15,593 nt of DNA from Bacillota bacterium (GCA_023409615.1 JAEYRF010000041.1:1-15593); one strand, 5' to 3'. Positions 7,202 to 14,943 are shown, numbered from the stretch's first letter. The notes: generated from the sequence alone by a model not told the origin. Translations and numbers: made by a program.

Positions 7202-9181
7202 ATGGCAAAGAATTTTCATATTTCTGTCAGTGGATGCGATACGTGGGCAGGATCATTAGAAAGGCCTTTCAGGACCATTCAACGGGCTGCGGATTTGGCA
7301 AAAGCAGGTGACACTGTTACTGTTCATGAAGGTGTTTACCGTGAGCATGTAAATCCCCAAAATGGGGGATTAAGCGACAGCGAGCGGATTATATATCAAG
7401 CTGCGTCCGGAGAAAAGGTTGTAATCTCAGGCGCAGAGGAAATTACCGATTGGAAAAAGGTAAAGGGAAGCGTTTACAAGACAGTTATTCACAACTCCTT
7501 CTTTTCCGGCTTTAATCCTTATGCAGAAATTGTCTGGGGGGACTGGTTTAGAAGCCGTGATAGGTTATTTCACCTTGGAGAAGTGTATATAAACGGAAAA
7601 TCGATGTTTGAAGCCGCAACCCTCGAGGATGTAATGAATCCCGTACCATTCAAAGATGCAAGAGAGACGCAATGGTCTTTGCACTCATGGTACTGTGAAA
7701 CAGATGATGAAAATACAACCATCTATGCAAATTTTGGTGAGTTTGATCCTTCTGGAAATACAATCGAGATCAATGCGCGCAAGTTCTGTTTCTGGCCCGA
7801 AAAGACCGGAATAAACTATATCACGGTTCGCGGCTTCCATTTGACTATGGCAGCTCCTAACTGGGCCCCTCCTACCGCGCTTCAGGAAGGATTAATCGGC
7901 CCCCATTGGAGCAAAGGCTGGATTATTGAGAATAATGAAATCAGCAATGCCAAGAACTCCGGTATAAGTCTCGGCAAAGAAATCACCACCGGCCATAATG
8001 AATGGACGCTTGTTGGTACAAAACAGGGAGCCCAGCGTGAAAGGGATGTAATTTTCAATGCGATACACATTGGCTGGAGTAAAGAGAATATCGGCTCTCA
8101 CATTATACGCGGCAATGTAATCCATGACTGCGAGCAGACAGGTATTTGCGGACATTTGGGAGAAGTATTCAGCCAGATTTACAACAACCACATTTACAAT
8201 ATCCACCATAAGAGAATGTTTAATGGCGCCGAAGTTGCAGGAATCAAACTGCATGCTTCTATTGACTGCCAGATTTATAACAACCATATTCACAACTGCG
8301 ACCGCGGTATGTGGATGGACTGGCAAGCGCAGGGTACGCGTCTTTCAGGAAACCTGTTATATGATAACGACACTGAAGATCTATTTGTGGAAGTGAGCCA
8401 TGGGCCTTATGTGGTTGACAACAACGTCATGCTTTCCATGAAGAATGTCCTGGATTTATCGCAGGGAGGCGCTTATATCAATAATCTGTTCTGTGGTTTT
8501 ATATCGTGGGCTAGAGTTCCAAATCGTTTTACGCCTTACCACTATGCTCATGAAACCGGTGTTCATGGCCTGATGACTATTCTCGGAGGTGACAACAGGT
8601 ATTATAACAATATCTTTACCGGCACTCAGCCTGAGAATGCGGAGAAAGAAAAGGTAATCGATGCAGCCAGCTGGGTTCATCCGGGATTAAGGATCCGGGA
8701 AGACGGCAGCATTCCCAAGGGGCTTGTGATCTATGATGAATGCCCGACCGGCAGTGAAAACTGGTATAAGAATCTAGTGACCGTAGACGAATTTGCGAAT
8801 GCGCGCCTTCCTATGTACTGCGGCTCCAATCTTTACTTTGGCGATGCATTACCCTATAAAGAAGAGACAGATTCTCTGGCATATCAGGATATGAAACCTC
8901 AGGTTAATGTTGTAATAGAAGATGGAGGCGTTTATTTAACTTTCAATTTTGACGATAAACCGGCGCAAGTCAATACTGTTACTGTTACCACAGATTTCCT
9001 CGGCATTGCCTTTGAGCCGGAACTGCCTTTTGAGAATCCGGACAGCACACCTTTGTGTATAGAAAAAGATTTCTTTGGGAATCAACGCCCTGCAGGAAGG
9101 ATGACACCAGGACCTTTCGAAGGAATTGGAAGCGGTCCTCAAAGAATTAAAATTGCAGATACCCTGGGTGGCAGAACTTGA
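7202..9181 (+). CDS. GH120-type beta-xylosidase-like right-handed beta-helix protein
   Basis: This 659-residue protein resembles family GH120, whose studied member is the beta-xylosidase XylC of Thermoanaerobacterium saccharolyticum. It opens with FHISVSGCDTWAGS...PFRTIQRAADLAKAGDTV, the usual start of a parallel beta-helix. Repeating coils follow (IIENNEISNAKNSGISLG, IIRGNVIHDCEQTGI, IYNNHIHNCDRGMWMDW). Candidate catalytic residues are Asp373 in GMWMDWQAQG (nucleophile) and Glu397 in LFVEVSHGP (acid/base), by analogy with the Asp/Glu pair of XylC. There is no signal peptide, so it is cytoplasmic. AAGGAG at 7189-7194 precedes the ATG. Together with the GH51 enzyme it would finish breakdown of arabinoxylo-oligosaccharides to xylose and arabinose. 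The family call is firm on the pattern; the substrate is inferred. Confidence 0.85.
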   Translation: MAKNFHISVSGCDTWAGSLERPFRTIQRAADLAKAGDTVTVHEGVYREHVNPQNGGLSDSERIIYQAASGEKVVISGAEEITDWKKVKGSVYKTVIHNSFFSGFNPYAEIVWGDWFRSRDRLFHLGEVYINGKSMFEAATLEDVMNPVPFKDARETQWSLHSWYCETDDENTTIYANFGEFDPSGNTIEINARKFCFWPEKTGINYITVRGFHLTMAAPNWAPPTALQEGLIGPHWSKGWIIENNEISNAKNSGISLGKEITTGHNEWTLVGTKQGAQRERDVIFNAIHIGWSKENIGSHIIRGNVIHDCEQTGICGHLGEVFSQIYNNHIYNIHHKRMFNGAEVAGIKLHASIDCQIYNNHIHNCDRGMWMDWQAQGTRLSGNLLYDNDTEDLFVEVSHGPYVVDNNVMLSMKNVLDLSQGGAYINNLFCGFISWARVPNRFTPYHYAHETGVHGLMTILGGDNRYYNNIFTGTQPENAEKEKVIDAASWVHPGLRIREDGSIPKGLVIYDECPTGSENWYKNLVTVDEFANARLPMYCGSNLYFGDALPYKEETDSLAYQDMKPQVNVVIEDGGVYLTFNFDDKPAQVNTVTVTTDFLGIAFEPELPFENPDSTPLCIEKDFFGNQRPAGRMTPGPFEGIGSGPQRIKIADTLGGRT

Positions 9182-9206
9182 CCTGCTAATATTGCAGTGT
9201 TATAAT
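9178..9206 (+). promoter_or_regulatory. Strong SigA-type promoter overlapping the GH120 stop codon
   Basis: TTGACC at 9178-9183, a 17-bp spacer, then TATAAT at 9201-9206 preceded by TGT (extended -10). The -35 box overlaps the TGA at 9179-9181. The start of transcription should fall near 9213, just ahead of the riboswitch. Confidence 0.75.
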
Positions 9207-9224
9207 CAGGACAAATGAATAGCT

Positions 9225-9395
9225 TGTGTATTTGCACATTGTGTGCTGGCATCGTAAGGATGCCAAGGGAACGCGGATGAAATTTCCGGACTATCCCAGT
9301 AACCGTGAAGCTGACGAAATGGTATGATGTCACTGTTTTTTAACGGGAAGACGCCAGAGTAGAGTGAAGCTAAGTCGGGAGACCTGTTTACACGT
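9225..9395 (+). promoter_or_regulatory. Cobalamin riboswitch
   Basis: The leader of the B12 transport operon carries the cobalamin riboswitch layout in order. The P2 stem GGCATC/GATGCC lies at 9248-9263, followed by the core AAGGGAA at 9265-9271. CCGGACTATCCCAGTAACCGTGA corresponds to the conserved GGTCCCGCCACTGTGA segment. A GGGAAGACGCC stretch follows at 9344-9354, then the B12-box-like AGTCGGGAGACCTG at 9373-9386. The outer stem can close with GTGT (9241-9244) and ACAC (9390-9393). Some positions differ from the commonest form, so the subclass is uncertain. An intrinsic terminator follows before the first gene, giving repression when cobalamin is bound. Boundaries are approximate. Confidence 0.85.
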
Positions 9396-9445
9396 TTATA
9401 CTCCTGGGGTTGAGATCTGCAAGCAAGTCTGTATTTTGCTTTCTG

Positions 9446-9480
9446 AGTTGCCCCTCAATCTTGGGGGAGCAACTTTTTTT
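9446..9480 (+). terminator. Intrinsic terminator, expression platform of the cobalamin riboswitch
   Basis: AGTTGC (9446-9451) pairs with GCAACT (9469-9474), extended inward by CCCTC/GGGGG with one bulged A and a 6-base loop. Seven T residues follow (9474-9480). It lies 48 bp before the ATG of the binding-protein gene. A second short stem, AAGCAA/TTGCTT (9421-9426 with 9436-9441), precedes it. No long antiterminator was obvious; TTGAG at 9410-9414 with CTCAA at 9454-9458 is one weak candidate. Confidence 0.85.
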
Positions 9481-9527
9481 GTGCTCCTCTCAAACTATTC
9501 ATTAACATTTTGAAAGGGGTACCTACA

Positions 9528-10688
9528 ATGAATGTAATTTTACCTAAACACACAAAACGGACGGACTTAAGAATCTGCACTAAACAACACAAAGGACACA
9601 ACAAGTACATAGCCATACTGGTTGTCGTGCTACTAATGGCCACACTTTTCAGCGGATGTGCACAGTCGGTGGGCAGTAATGCTGACGATGCAGCCGGGAA
9701 TACCAAAGCAGGTGAATCTTCAGACGATGAGCTCAACGAAGCTGAAACCACAGGAGCTGAATCCTCAGCCACAGTATCCGCAGCAGCAGGACCTGTATCG
9801 GGAGAAACTGACTCCGGAAAATCAGCAGCCGGGACTGAGACTACTGTAATTAATGTCACAGATATGATGGGGCGTGAGATTACATTGGACAAGCCTGCCG
9901 AGAGGATTGTTGCACTGGCGGCCTCAGACTGTGAGATCCTGTACGCTATCGGTGCGGGAGAGACTCTTGTCGGGCGCGGAGAATACTGTGACTATCCGGC
10001 AGAGGTCTTAGATGTGCCAAGCGTGCAATCCGGCTCTGAGACCAATGTAGAGCAGATTATAGCACTTGAGCCACAGGTTGTTGTCATGAGCATCATGGCG
10101 CAGAGCAAGGATCAGGTTGGGATACTTGAGGCTGCCGGCATCAAGGTCGTTGCTGTCAATGCGCAGGATATCGAAGGTGTCTATACCGCAATTGGTCTCA
10201 TTGGTACAATCACAGGCAGAGATCTTGGAGCGGCAAGTGTAGTCAATGATATGAGGGCTGCCTTTGCCGAACTATCAGGAAAAGTCGTGGGTGATGGTAC
10301 TCAGACTATATATTTTGAGGTTTCTCCGCTGGAGTATGGGCTCTGGACTGCCGGAAGCGGCACCTTCATGAACGAACTTGCTGTCATGCTTGGCCTGACC
10401 AATGCATTTGAAGATGTTCAGGGATGGGGTGAGATCTCGCAGGAACAAGTAATTGAGCGTAATCCCGACTATATCGTGACTATAGCAATGTACTTTGGCG
10501 AAGGTCCGAAGCCCGTAGACGAGATCATGGGACGTGAAGGCTGGCAAAAGATGAAGGCAGTTTCAGGCAATAGAGTTTATAGTGTTAATTCCGATGAAAT
10601 TTCACGGCCCGGCCCGCGTCTTGCAGATGCACTAGCCACTATGTACAATTTTATTTATGTAGATAAAACCGCAGAACCTGCCGCATAG
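9528..10688 (+). CDS. btuF: Cobalamin ABC importer substrate-binding lipoprotein (BtuF-like)
   Basis: This is a helical-backbone (FepB/BtuF type) binding protein that captures the ligand outside the membrane and delivers it to the permease. After a basic N-terminus comes a hydrophobic segment, IAILVVVLLMATLFSGC, whose lipobox Cys44 would be lipidated. A Ser/Glu/Ala/Thr-rich linker (about residues 45-105) acts as a tether. The ligand-binding domain then begins VINVTDMMGREITLDKPAERIVAL, with IGAGETLVG, EQIIALEPQVVV and the C-terminal RPGPRLADALATMY typical of the family. ATG 9528 has GAAAGGGG 8 bases upstream. The riboswitch ahead of it argues for cobalamin rather than a siderophore; the protein family alone would not decide. 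It is the first gene of a three-gene transport operon. Confidence 0.87.
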   Translation: MNVILPKHTKRTDLRICTKQHKGHNKYIAILVVVLLMATLFSGCAQSVGSNADDAAGNTKAGESSDDELNEAETTGAESSATVSAAAGPVSGETDSGKSAAGTETTVINVTDMMGREITLDKPAERIVALAASDCEILYAIGAGETLVGRGEYCDYPAEVLDVPSVQSGSETNVEQIIALEPQVVVMSIMAQSKDQVGILEAAGIKVVAVNAQDIEGVYTAIGLIGTITGRDLGAASVVNDMRAAFAELSGKVVGDGTQTIYFEVSPLEYGLWTAGSGTFMNELAVMLGLTNAFEDVQGWGEISQEQVIERNPDYIVTIAMYFGEGPKPVDEIMGREGWQKMKAVSGNRVYSVNSDEISRPGPRLADALATMYNFIYVDKTAEPAA

Positions 10689-10702
10689 ACAAGGGAGCAA
10701 TG

Positions 10703-11734
10703 ATGAAGGACAACACAGAAAGCTTCAAACCCTATGAACACATATTTTTCGTCATGGTGATGCTTGCCGTGCTCATATTATGCGTGTGTGCAGGAAGTGT
10801 TAGTATTGTACCGAAGGATACAATTACCGCAATATGGAATACAATATTCAACCTTCCAATACCGGAGGGAATCTCCCAGCCCATCATTGTGTTTGTGCGG
10901 CTTCCAAGGGTTATATGTGTAGCTCTTGTTGGCGCGTCCCTATCACTGTGCGGCGGAGCTATGCAGGGGCTTCTACGTAATCCGCTTGCCGACGGTTCAA
11001 CGCTTGGTGTATCTTCCGGCGCATCGTTGGGAGCGGTAGTGGCCATTGCGTTTGGTATTGTAATACCTGGTTCTGCTATCGCAGGGACGATGGTGATGGC
11101 GATGCTTTTTGCGTTTTTATCATTGGTGATCATTCTTGCCATAACATATAAAATGGACTACTCACTTTCCACCAATACGATAATATTGACAGGCGTTATA
11201 TTTACCATGTTTGCACACAGTATCACGAGCCTGATTATTACATTTGCAGGAGAGAGGATCAAATCCATCATGTTCTGGACAATGGGTTCACTGGCCGGCA
11301 GTAACTATACCAACGCACTCACGTTACTGATTGCTCTGGTCATCTGTGGGACGATCATCATGTGCTGCTCCCGTGAGCTCAACGCGTTTGCAATTGGTGA
11401 GGATAATGCGCGTCACATTGGAGTAAATGTCAAGAAAGTCAAACTGGTTGTCATGATATCTGTATCCGCACTAATCGGCGTCTGTGTGTCCATAGGCGGG
11501 ACCATTGGTTTTGTCGGACTTGTGATGCCGCACATGACGCGCATGGTGACAGGCCCGAACCATAAGCGTCTTTTACCTGCGTTGCTGTACTCGGGCGCAA
11601 CATTTTTAATGCTTGCCGATCTTGTTGGGCGCATCCTGCTCAATCCGCTAGAACTGCCCATCGGTGTCGTGACATCAATTGTTGGCTCCATCGTGTTCAT
11701 ATATATTTTTTACTCTTCGAGAAAGGGCAAATAA
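10703..11734 (+). CDS. btuC: FecCD/BtuC-type ABC transporter permease
   Basis: This is the inner-membrane subunit of a type II importer, forming the translocation channel as a dimer. It is about 343 residues with around ten hydrophobic helices. Family signatures include RLPRVICVALVGASLSLCGG, AMQGLLRNPLADGSTLGVS, SGASLGAVVAI and, near the C-terminus, GTIGFVGLVMPHMTRMVTG followed by LLPALLYSGATFLMLAD. The ATG at 10703 is preferred because GGGAG ends 5 bases upstream; the adjacent ATG at 10700 is only 2 bases away. It follows the binding-protein stop by 14 bp and precedes the ATPase gene by 2 bp, so the three are surely co-transcribed. Confidence 0.92.
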   Translation: MKDNTESFKPYEHIFFVMVMLAVLILCVCAGSVSIVPKDTITAIWNTIFNLPIPEGISQPIIVFVRLPRVICVALVGASLSLCGGAMQGLLRNPLADGSTLGVSSGASLGAVVAIAFGIVIPGSAIAGTMVMAMLFAFLSLVIILAITYKMDYSLSTNTIILTGVIFTMFAHSITSLIITFAGERIKSIMFWTMGSLAGSNYTNALTLLIALVICGTIIMCCSRELNAFAIGEDNARHIGVNVKKVKLVVMISVSALIGVCVSIGGTIGFVGLVMPHMTRMVTGPNHKRLLPALLYSGATFLMLADLVGRILLNPLELPIGVVTSIVGSIVFIYIFYSSRKGK

Positions 11735-11736
11735 GC

Positions 11737-12495
11737 ATGCTTGAAGTGAAAGATCTCACTGTCAGCTATGGCAGTCTTGATATCGTAAATAACGTCAGCT
11801 TTTCATTGAAAGAGAAACAGTGGATGATGATCGTCGGCCCCAATGGCGCTGGGAAATCAACGATTGTCAATGCCATATCCCAAGGCGTTCCATACAGGGG
11901 CAGCGTGCATTTTTGCGGTAGGGATGTCGCAAGACTCAGACCTTTTGAATTAGCAAAGAGTATCGGTGTACTTACACAAAACCATTTTGTCGGTTATTCG
12001 TTTACGGTGGAGGATGTTGTGAAGCTTGGGCGTTATGCTTACTCACCCGGTATCTTTTCCACAATACGTGACGAGGATGAGGCAAAGATTAATGATGCTA
12101 TTGTGATCACTGGAATGCAGCCGTTCCGTAAGCAGTCAGTGCTGACACTTTCAGGTGGAGAGCTGCAAAGGACATTTCTGGCGCAAATATTTGCACAGGA
12201 TCCGAAGCTTCTGATCCTGGATGAGCCGACGAATCATTTGGACCTTGTTTATCAGAAACAGATTTTCGAGCTTATCGGTGAATGGATCAATCAGGAAGGT
12301 CGGGCAGTAATATCCGTTGTGCACGATCTCAGCTTTGCTAAGGCTTATGGGACGGATGCTGTGCTGCTGGATAAAGGAAGGGTCATATCCGCAGGCAGAA
12401 TATCGGATGTATTATCTGTTGAACACCTCAAATCCGTTTATTCTATGGATGTGTATAAGTGGATGTCTGACATGCTGTCCCAATGGGAAAAATAG
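11737..12495 (+). CDS. btuD: ABC importer ATPase (BtuD/FecE-type)
   Basis: This is the cytoplasmic ATPase subunit that powers the upstream permease. It has 252 residues with all nucleotide-binding motifs intact: Walker A GPNGAGKST (34-42), signature LSGGE (138-142), Walker B LLILDEP with catalytic Glu163, D-loop NHLD, and switch His196 in VVHDLSF. The Q-loop is GVLTQNHF. It starts 2 bp after the permease stop, with a weak AAGGGC-like ribosome binding site inside the end of the permease gene, so translational coupling is likely. The C-terminus continues with the usual DVLSVEHLKSVY helix. Together with the riboswitch it points to vitamin B12 import. Confidence 0.92.
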   Translation: MLEVKDLTVSYGSLDIVNNVSFSLKEKQWMMIVGPNGAGKSTIVNAISQGVPYRGSVHFCGRDVARLRPFELAKSIGVLTQNHFVGYSFTVEDVVKLGRYAYSPGIFSTIRDEDEAKINDAIVITGMQPFRKQSVLTLSGGELQRTFLAQIFAQDPKLLILDEPTNHLDLVYQKQIFELIGEWINQEGRAVISVVHDLSFAKAYGTDAVLLDKGRVISAGRISDVLSVEHLKSVYSMDVYKWMSDMLSQWEK

Positions 12496-12498
12496 AAG

Positions 12499-12531
12499 TG
12501 TATATATACATTTACTTTTTTATGTTAGAAT
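12499..12531 (+). promoter_or_regulatory. Likely promoter with a perfect 12-bp palindrome
   Basis: TGTTAGAAT at 12523-12531 is a good extended -10 (TGnTAGAAT) for the acyltransferase gene. No good -35 is visible. The perfect palindrome TGTATATATACA at 12499-12510 occupies the -35 position and could be an operator for an activator or repressor. It could also form a small hairpin ending the ATPase transcript with TTTTTT at 12516-12521. Confidence 0.45.
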
Positions 12532-12560
12532 AGGCACAAGAACATATTGAGGTGAAATGG

Positions 12561-13850
12561 ATGGCCTTTAGGGCAAGAGCAGAAAAAAGCGAAAGCAATT
12601 GGTACAAGTTGGATAATGCAGCAAAGATCTATCCTGCGATCAGTGGGCCGGGAAGCGGCAGTATATTTCGTCTTGCTGTACAGCTGAAGGCTGATGTAGA
12701 CCCTCAGATACTACAGCAAGCTCTTACTATAGTTACTCCACGTTTTCCAACATTAGGCGTGAGAATGAGGCGCGGACTTTTCTGGTATTTTTTTGAATCT
12801 AACCCGGAAATTCCGCAGGTTACTGCCGAGAAGTCTCCCCCTTGCCGTGACATCAAGCCGGATGAAAATAACGGATATTTATTTCGTGTCAGCTACTACA
12901 AAAAACGGATCAGCCTGGAAATCTTTCATGCACTTACAGACGGCACCGGTGCTCTTATTTTTCTTAAGACGTTGGTTTCGCAATACCTGACATTATCAGG
13001 GCATGGTTTATTCACTGATGCCGGCTTCCTCGATTGTGATGATTATCCATCTGTTGGTGAGACTGAAGACAGCTTTAGAAAATACTTTGATCCCAAGGTC
13101 AAAAGCAAATGGATAGAGGAGAAGGCATACCACATCGCAGGGACAAGAATGCCACCTGAGTATCTGGGGATCGTACACGGAATTATTTCTTTGAAGGATT
13201 TTCTGGCAGTAGTAAAGGAAAAGAATGCAACTGTTACGGAATATACCGCTGCGCTGCTTATCTACTCTATTTATCGTACACAGCTGTATAGAATAAAATC
13301 GAATTACCCTGTCAAAATATCAATCCCTGTGAATCTGAGGAATTGGTTTCCTTCAAAGACATTGAGGAACTTCTCTTCCTATGTGAATGCAGGGGTTAGC
13401 TTCACAGGCGAGGAGTATACTTTCGACCAGGTACTTGGCAGTATATCGGAAATCATGAGAAACGAAGTCCAGCCGAATAAACTTGTAGAAAAGCTCAGTG
13501 CAAATGTTAACGCGGAGACAAATCTATTTATGAGGCTTGCACCGCTTGTTCTAAAAAATGTGGTCCTGAGAACGGCATACAACGCTTATGGAGAAAATCT
13601 GTTTACCAGCTCATTTTCTAATTTAGGTGTTATAAAGCTGCCGGAAGAGATGGAGAAGTATGTCGAACGGTTTGAGTTTATTTTGGGGCCACCTGTATCA
13701 AATTTGATTACCTGTACAGCTTGCTCCTTCAAGAATGATATGATCATGACCTTTACAAAGGTGATGCATGAGACGGACATTGAGAAATTCTTCTTCCGTT
13801 TTCTTTCGGAGCAGGGACTGGATATCACAATCGAAACGAGTCGAGGTTGA
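12561..13850 (+). CDS. Condensation/alcohol-acetyltransferase-fold acyltransferase
   Basis: A 429-residue soluble protein with the HxxxDG motif of CoA-dependent and condensation-type acyltransferases: His123 and Asp127 in IFHALTDGTGALIF. Around it are the fold's usual segments: an N-terminal RLAVQLKADVDPQILQQAL strand-helix unit, and a later VKISIPVNLRNWFPSKTLRNF resembling the PVNLR region of alcohol acetyltransferase and WES/PapA-type enzymes. C-terminal SSFSNLGVIKLPEEM matches the SNLG region. The substrate cannot be read from sequence. ATG 12561 has GAGGTG 6 bases upstream; the GTG at 12552 lies inside that site. The next gene starts 4 bp after its stop, so the two probably work together. 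From memory, this pairing is frequent in Lachnospiraceae. Confidence 0.8.
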   Translation: MAFRARAEKSESNWYKLDNAAKIYPAISGPGSGSIFRLAVQLKADVDPQILQQALTIVTPRFPTLGVRMRRGLFWYFFESNPEIPQVTAEKSPPCRDIKPDENNGYLFRVSYYKKRISLEIFHALTDGTGALIFLKTLVSQYLTLSGHGLFTDAGFLDCDDYPSVGETEDSFRKYFDPKVKSKWIEEKAYHIAGTRMPPEYLGIVHGIISLKDFLAVVKEKNATVTEYTAALLIYSIYRTQLYRIKSNYPVKISIPVNLRNWFPSKTLRNFSSYVNAGVSFTGEEYTFDQVLGSISEIMRNEVQPNKLVEKLSANVNAETNLFMRLAPLVLKNVVLRTAYNAYGENLFTSSFSNLGVIKLPEEMEKYVERFEFILGPPVSNLITCTACSFKNDMIMTFTKVMHETDIEKFFFRFLSEQGLDITIETSRG

Positions 13851-13854
13851 TGAG

Positions 13855-14571
13855 ATGAAGTATTGTGAAAAGTGTGGTGTAAAAGTAAATACCAGCATGC
13901 AGAAGTGTCCGTTGTGTTCGATGCTTCTGATAGAAGATTCTGCTGCAGATGCAGATGAGATGGTATGTACCTGCCAGCCACCGCATATTGTTGAGGACAT
14001 ATCTAAATATCCGGAAGCGGAAGAGGGACATGGACGCAGGTATAATTTCGTCTTCAGGTTTATTCTCTTCATCTCTGTAGTAGTAGCCTCCACCAGTCTG
14101 CTGATCAACTTGCTGACCTACTCAGGTAATTTATGGTCCCTATATGTTGTTGGCACACTGCTGTATGCCTGGATTGCGGTTGGTTATCCGCTATTTTCCA
14201 AGAAGAAGATCGGGCGTATAATTGTGCTTAACTCTATAGTTACCTCCATTTATGTGTTTGCGCTGGAACTGGCGACCAATACAAAGGGGTGGGGCCTGAC
14301 TTATGTGACGCCGTTTATTTTCATAGCAGCCACATTGATGATCACCTTTATCATTTTTTTGAAAAGGCTGAAATGGCGTGAATACACAATATACCAGACA
14401 ATTATGGTGATAATGGGCTTTCTGCCTGTCGTGTTCTGCCTGACGGGCCTTGTGACCTCCATGTTGCCAAGTATTCTTTCCGCTTTTTACTCATTCCTTA
14501 CGTTAGCGGGTATGTTCATTTTCGCAGATAAGAAGTACAAGGATGAGCTAATCAAACGTTTCCATTTATGA
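13855..14571 (+). CDS. Zinc-ribbon multi-pass membrane protein (DUF6320-like)
   Basis: A 238-residue protein of unknown function. It begins with a short zinc ribbon, MKYCEKCG...KCPLCS, where Cys4, Cys7, Cys18 and Cys21 would bind one zinc. A charged cytoplasmic linker follows. Then come about six hydrophobic segments from roughly residue 65 onward, including FILFISVVVASTSLLINLL, LYVVGTLLYAWIAVGYPLF and FIFIAATLMITFIIFL. It ends with a basic tail, KYKDELIKRFHL. The start at 13855 follows GAGG with 8 bases' spacing. It is 4 bp downstream of the acyltransferase and likely anchors or partners it at the membrane. The DUF number is from memory; the domain layout is directly visible. Confidence 0.8.
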   Translation: MKYCEKCGVKVNTSMQKCPLCSMLLIEDSAADADEMVCTCQPPHIVEDISKYPEAEEGHGRRYNFVFRFILFISVVVASTSLLINLLTYSGNLWSLYVVGTLLYAWIAVGYPLFSKKKIGRIIVLNSIVTSIYVFALELATNTKGWGLTYVTPFIFIAATLMITFIIFLKRLKWREYTIYQTIMVIMGFLPVVFCLTGLVTSMLPSILSAFYSFLTLAGMFIFADKKYKDELIKRFHL

Positions 14572-14830
14572 AATAAAGAATAATCAGCTCTGCAACAAAG
14601 ATCACAGGTATGCCGATCATAAAATACCAGTGTTTTGTTTTGTGCCTGAACAGCAGCATGCTCATATAAATGCCGATACTGCCACCGATGAGCGCGATTA
14701 GAAAGAAGGTCTTCTCAGGTATGCGCCAAAGCTTTTTGCGGGCTTTTTGCTTGTCCAGTGCGACCAGGATGAATCCAACTGCGTTAATAATCGCTAAAAC
14801 AATTATGATAATATATTCTGACATAACCAT
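14552..14830 (-). CDS. DUF1294 family small membrane protein
   Basis: A protein of about 92 residues with three to four hydrophobic helices. It carries the DUF1294 signatures: ALDKQKARKKLWRIPEKTF after the first helix, ALIGGSIGIYMSMLLFRHKTKHWYF in the middle, and a final hydrophobic helix. Function unknown. The start at 14830 is chosen because GGAG (complement of 14840-14843) lies 9 bases upstream; the first ATG at 14845 overlaps that site, and ATG 14824 is also possible. Its 3' end overlaps the convergent zinc-ribbon gene by 20 bp. A SigA-type promoter lies at 14886-14913 on the same strand. Confidence 0.85.
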   Translation of the reverse strand: MVMSEYIIIIVLAIINAVGFILVALDKQKARKKLWRIPEKTFFLIALIGGSIGIYMSMLLFRHKTKHWYFMIGIPVIFVAELIILYFINGNV

Positions 14831-14885
14831 TATTCTACGCTCCATTTATCTGAAATTTACAGGTTTATATGAGCTGCCTAAGTAA

Positions 14886-14913
14886 ATTATAAACCCAAAA
14901 TGGTATTTTACAA
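14886..14913 (-). promoter_or_regulatory. Promoter for the DUF1294 gene
   Basis: On the minus strand TTGTAA (14913-14908), a 16-bp spacer and TATAAT (14891-14886) form a good SigA promoter. Transcription would start near 14879, leaving a leader of about 50 bases. Confidence 0.65.
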
Positions 14914-14943
14914 TATAGTTGCTGTTCTGTTTTGCAAAATTTG

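Noticed and set aside
9455..9892. 145-codon minus-strand frame opposite the binding protein's linker
   Set aside because: Low-complexity Ser/Ala/Val frame made by reading the acidic tether backwards; it would also start within the terminator region.
13698..14108. Minus-strand frame across the acyltransferase and zinc-ribbon junction
   Set aside because: Antisense to two better-supported genes, with no family match.
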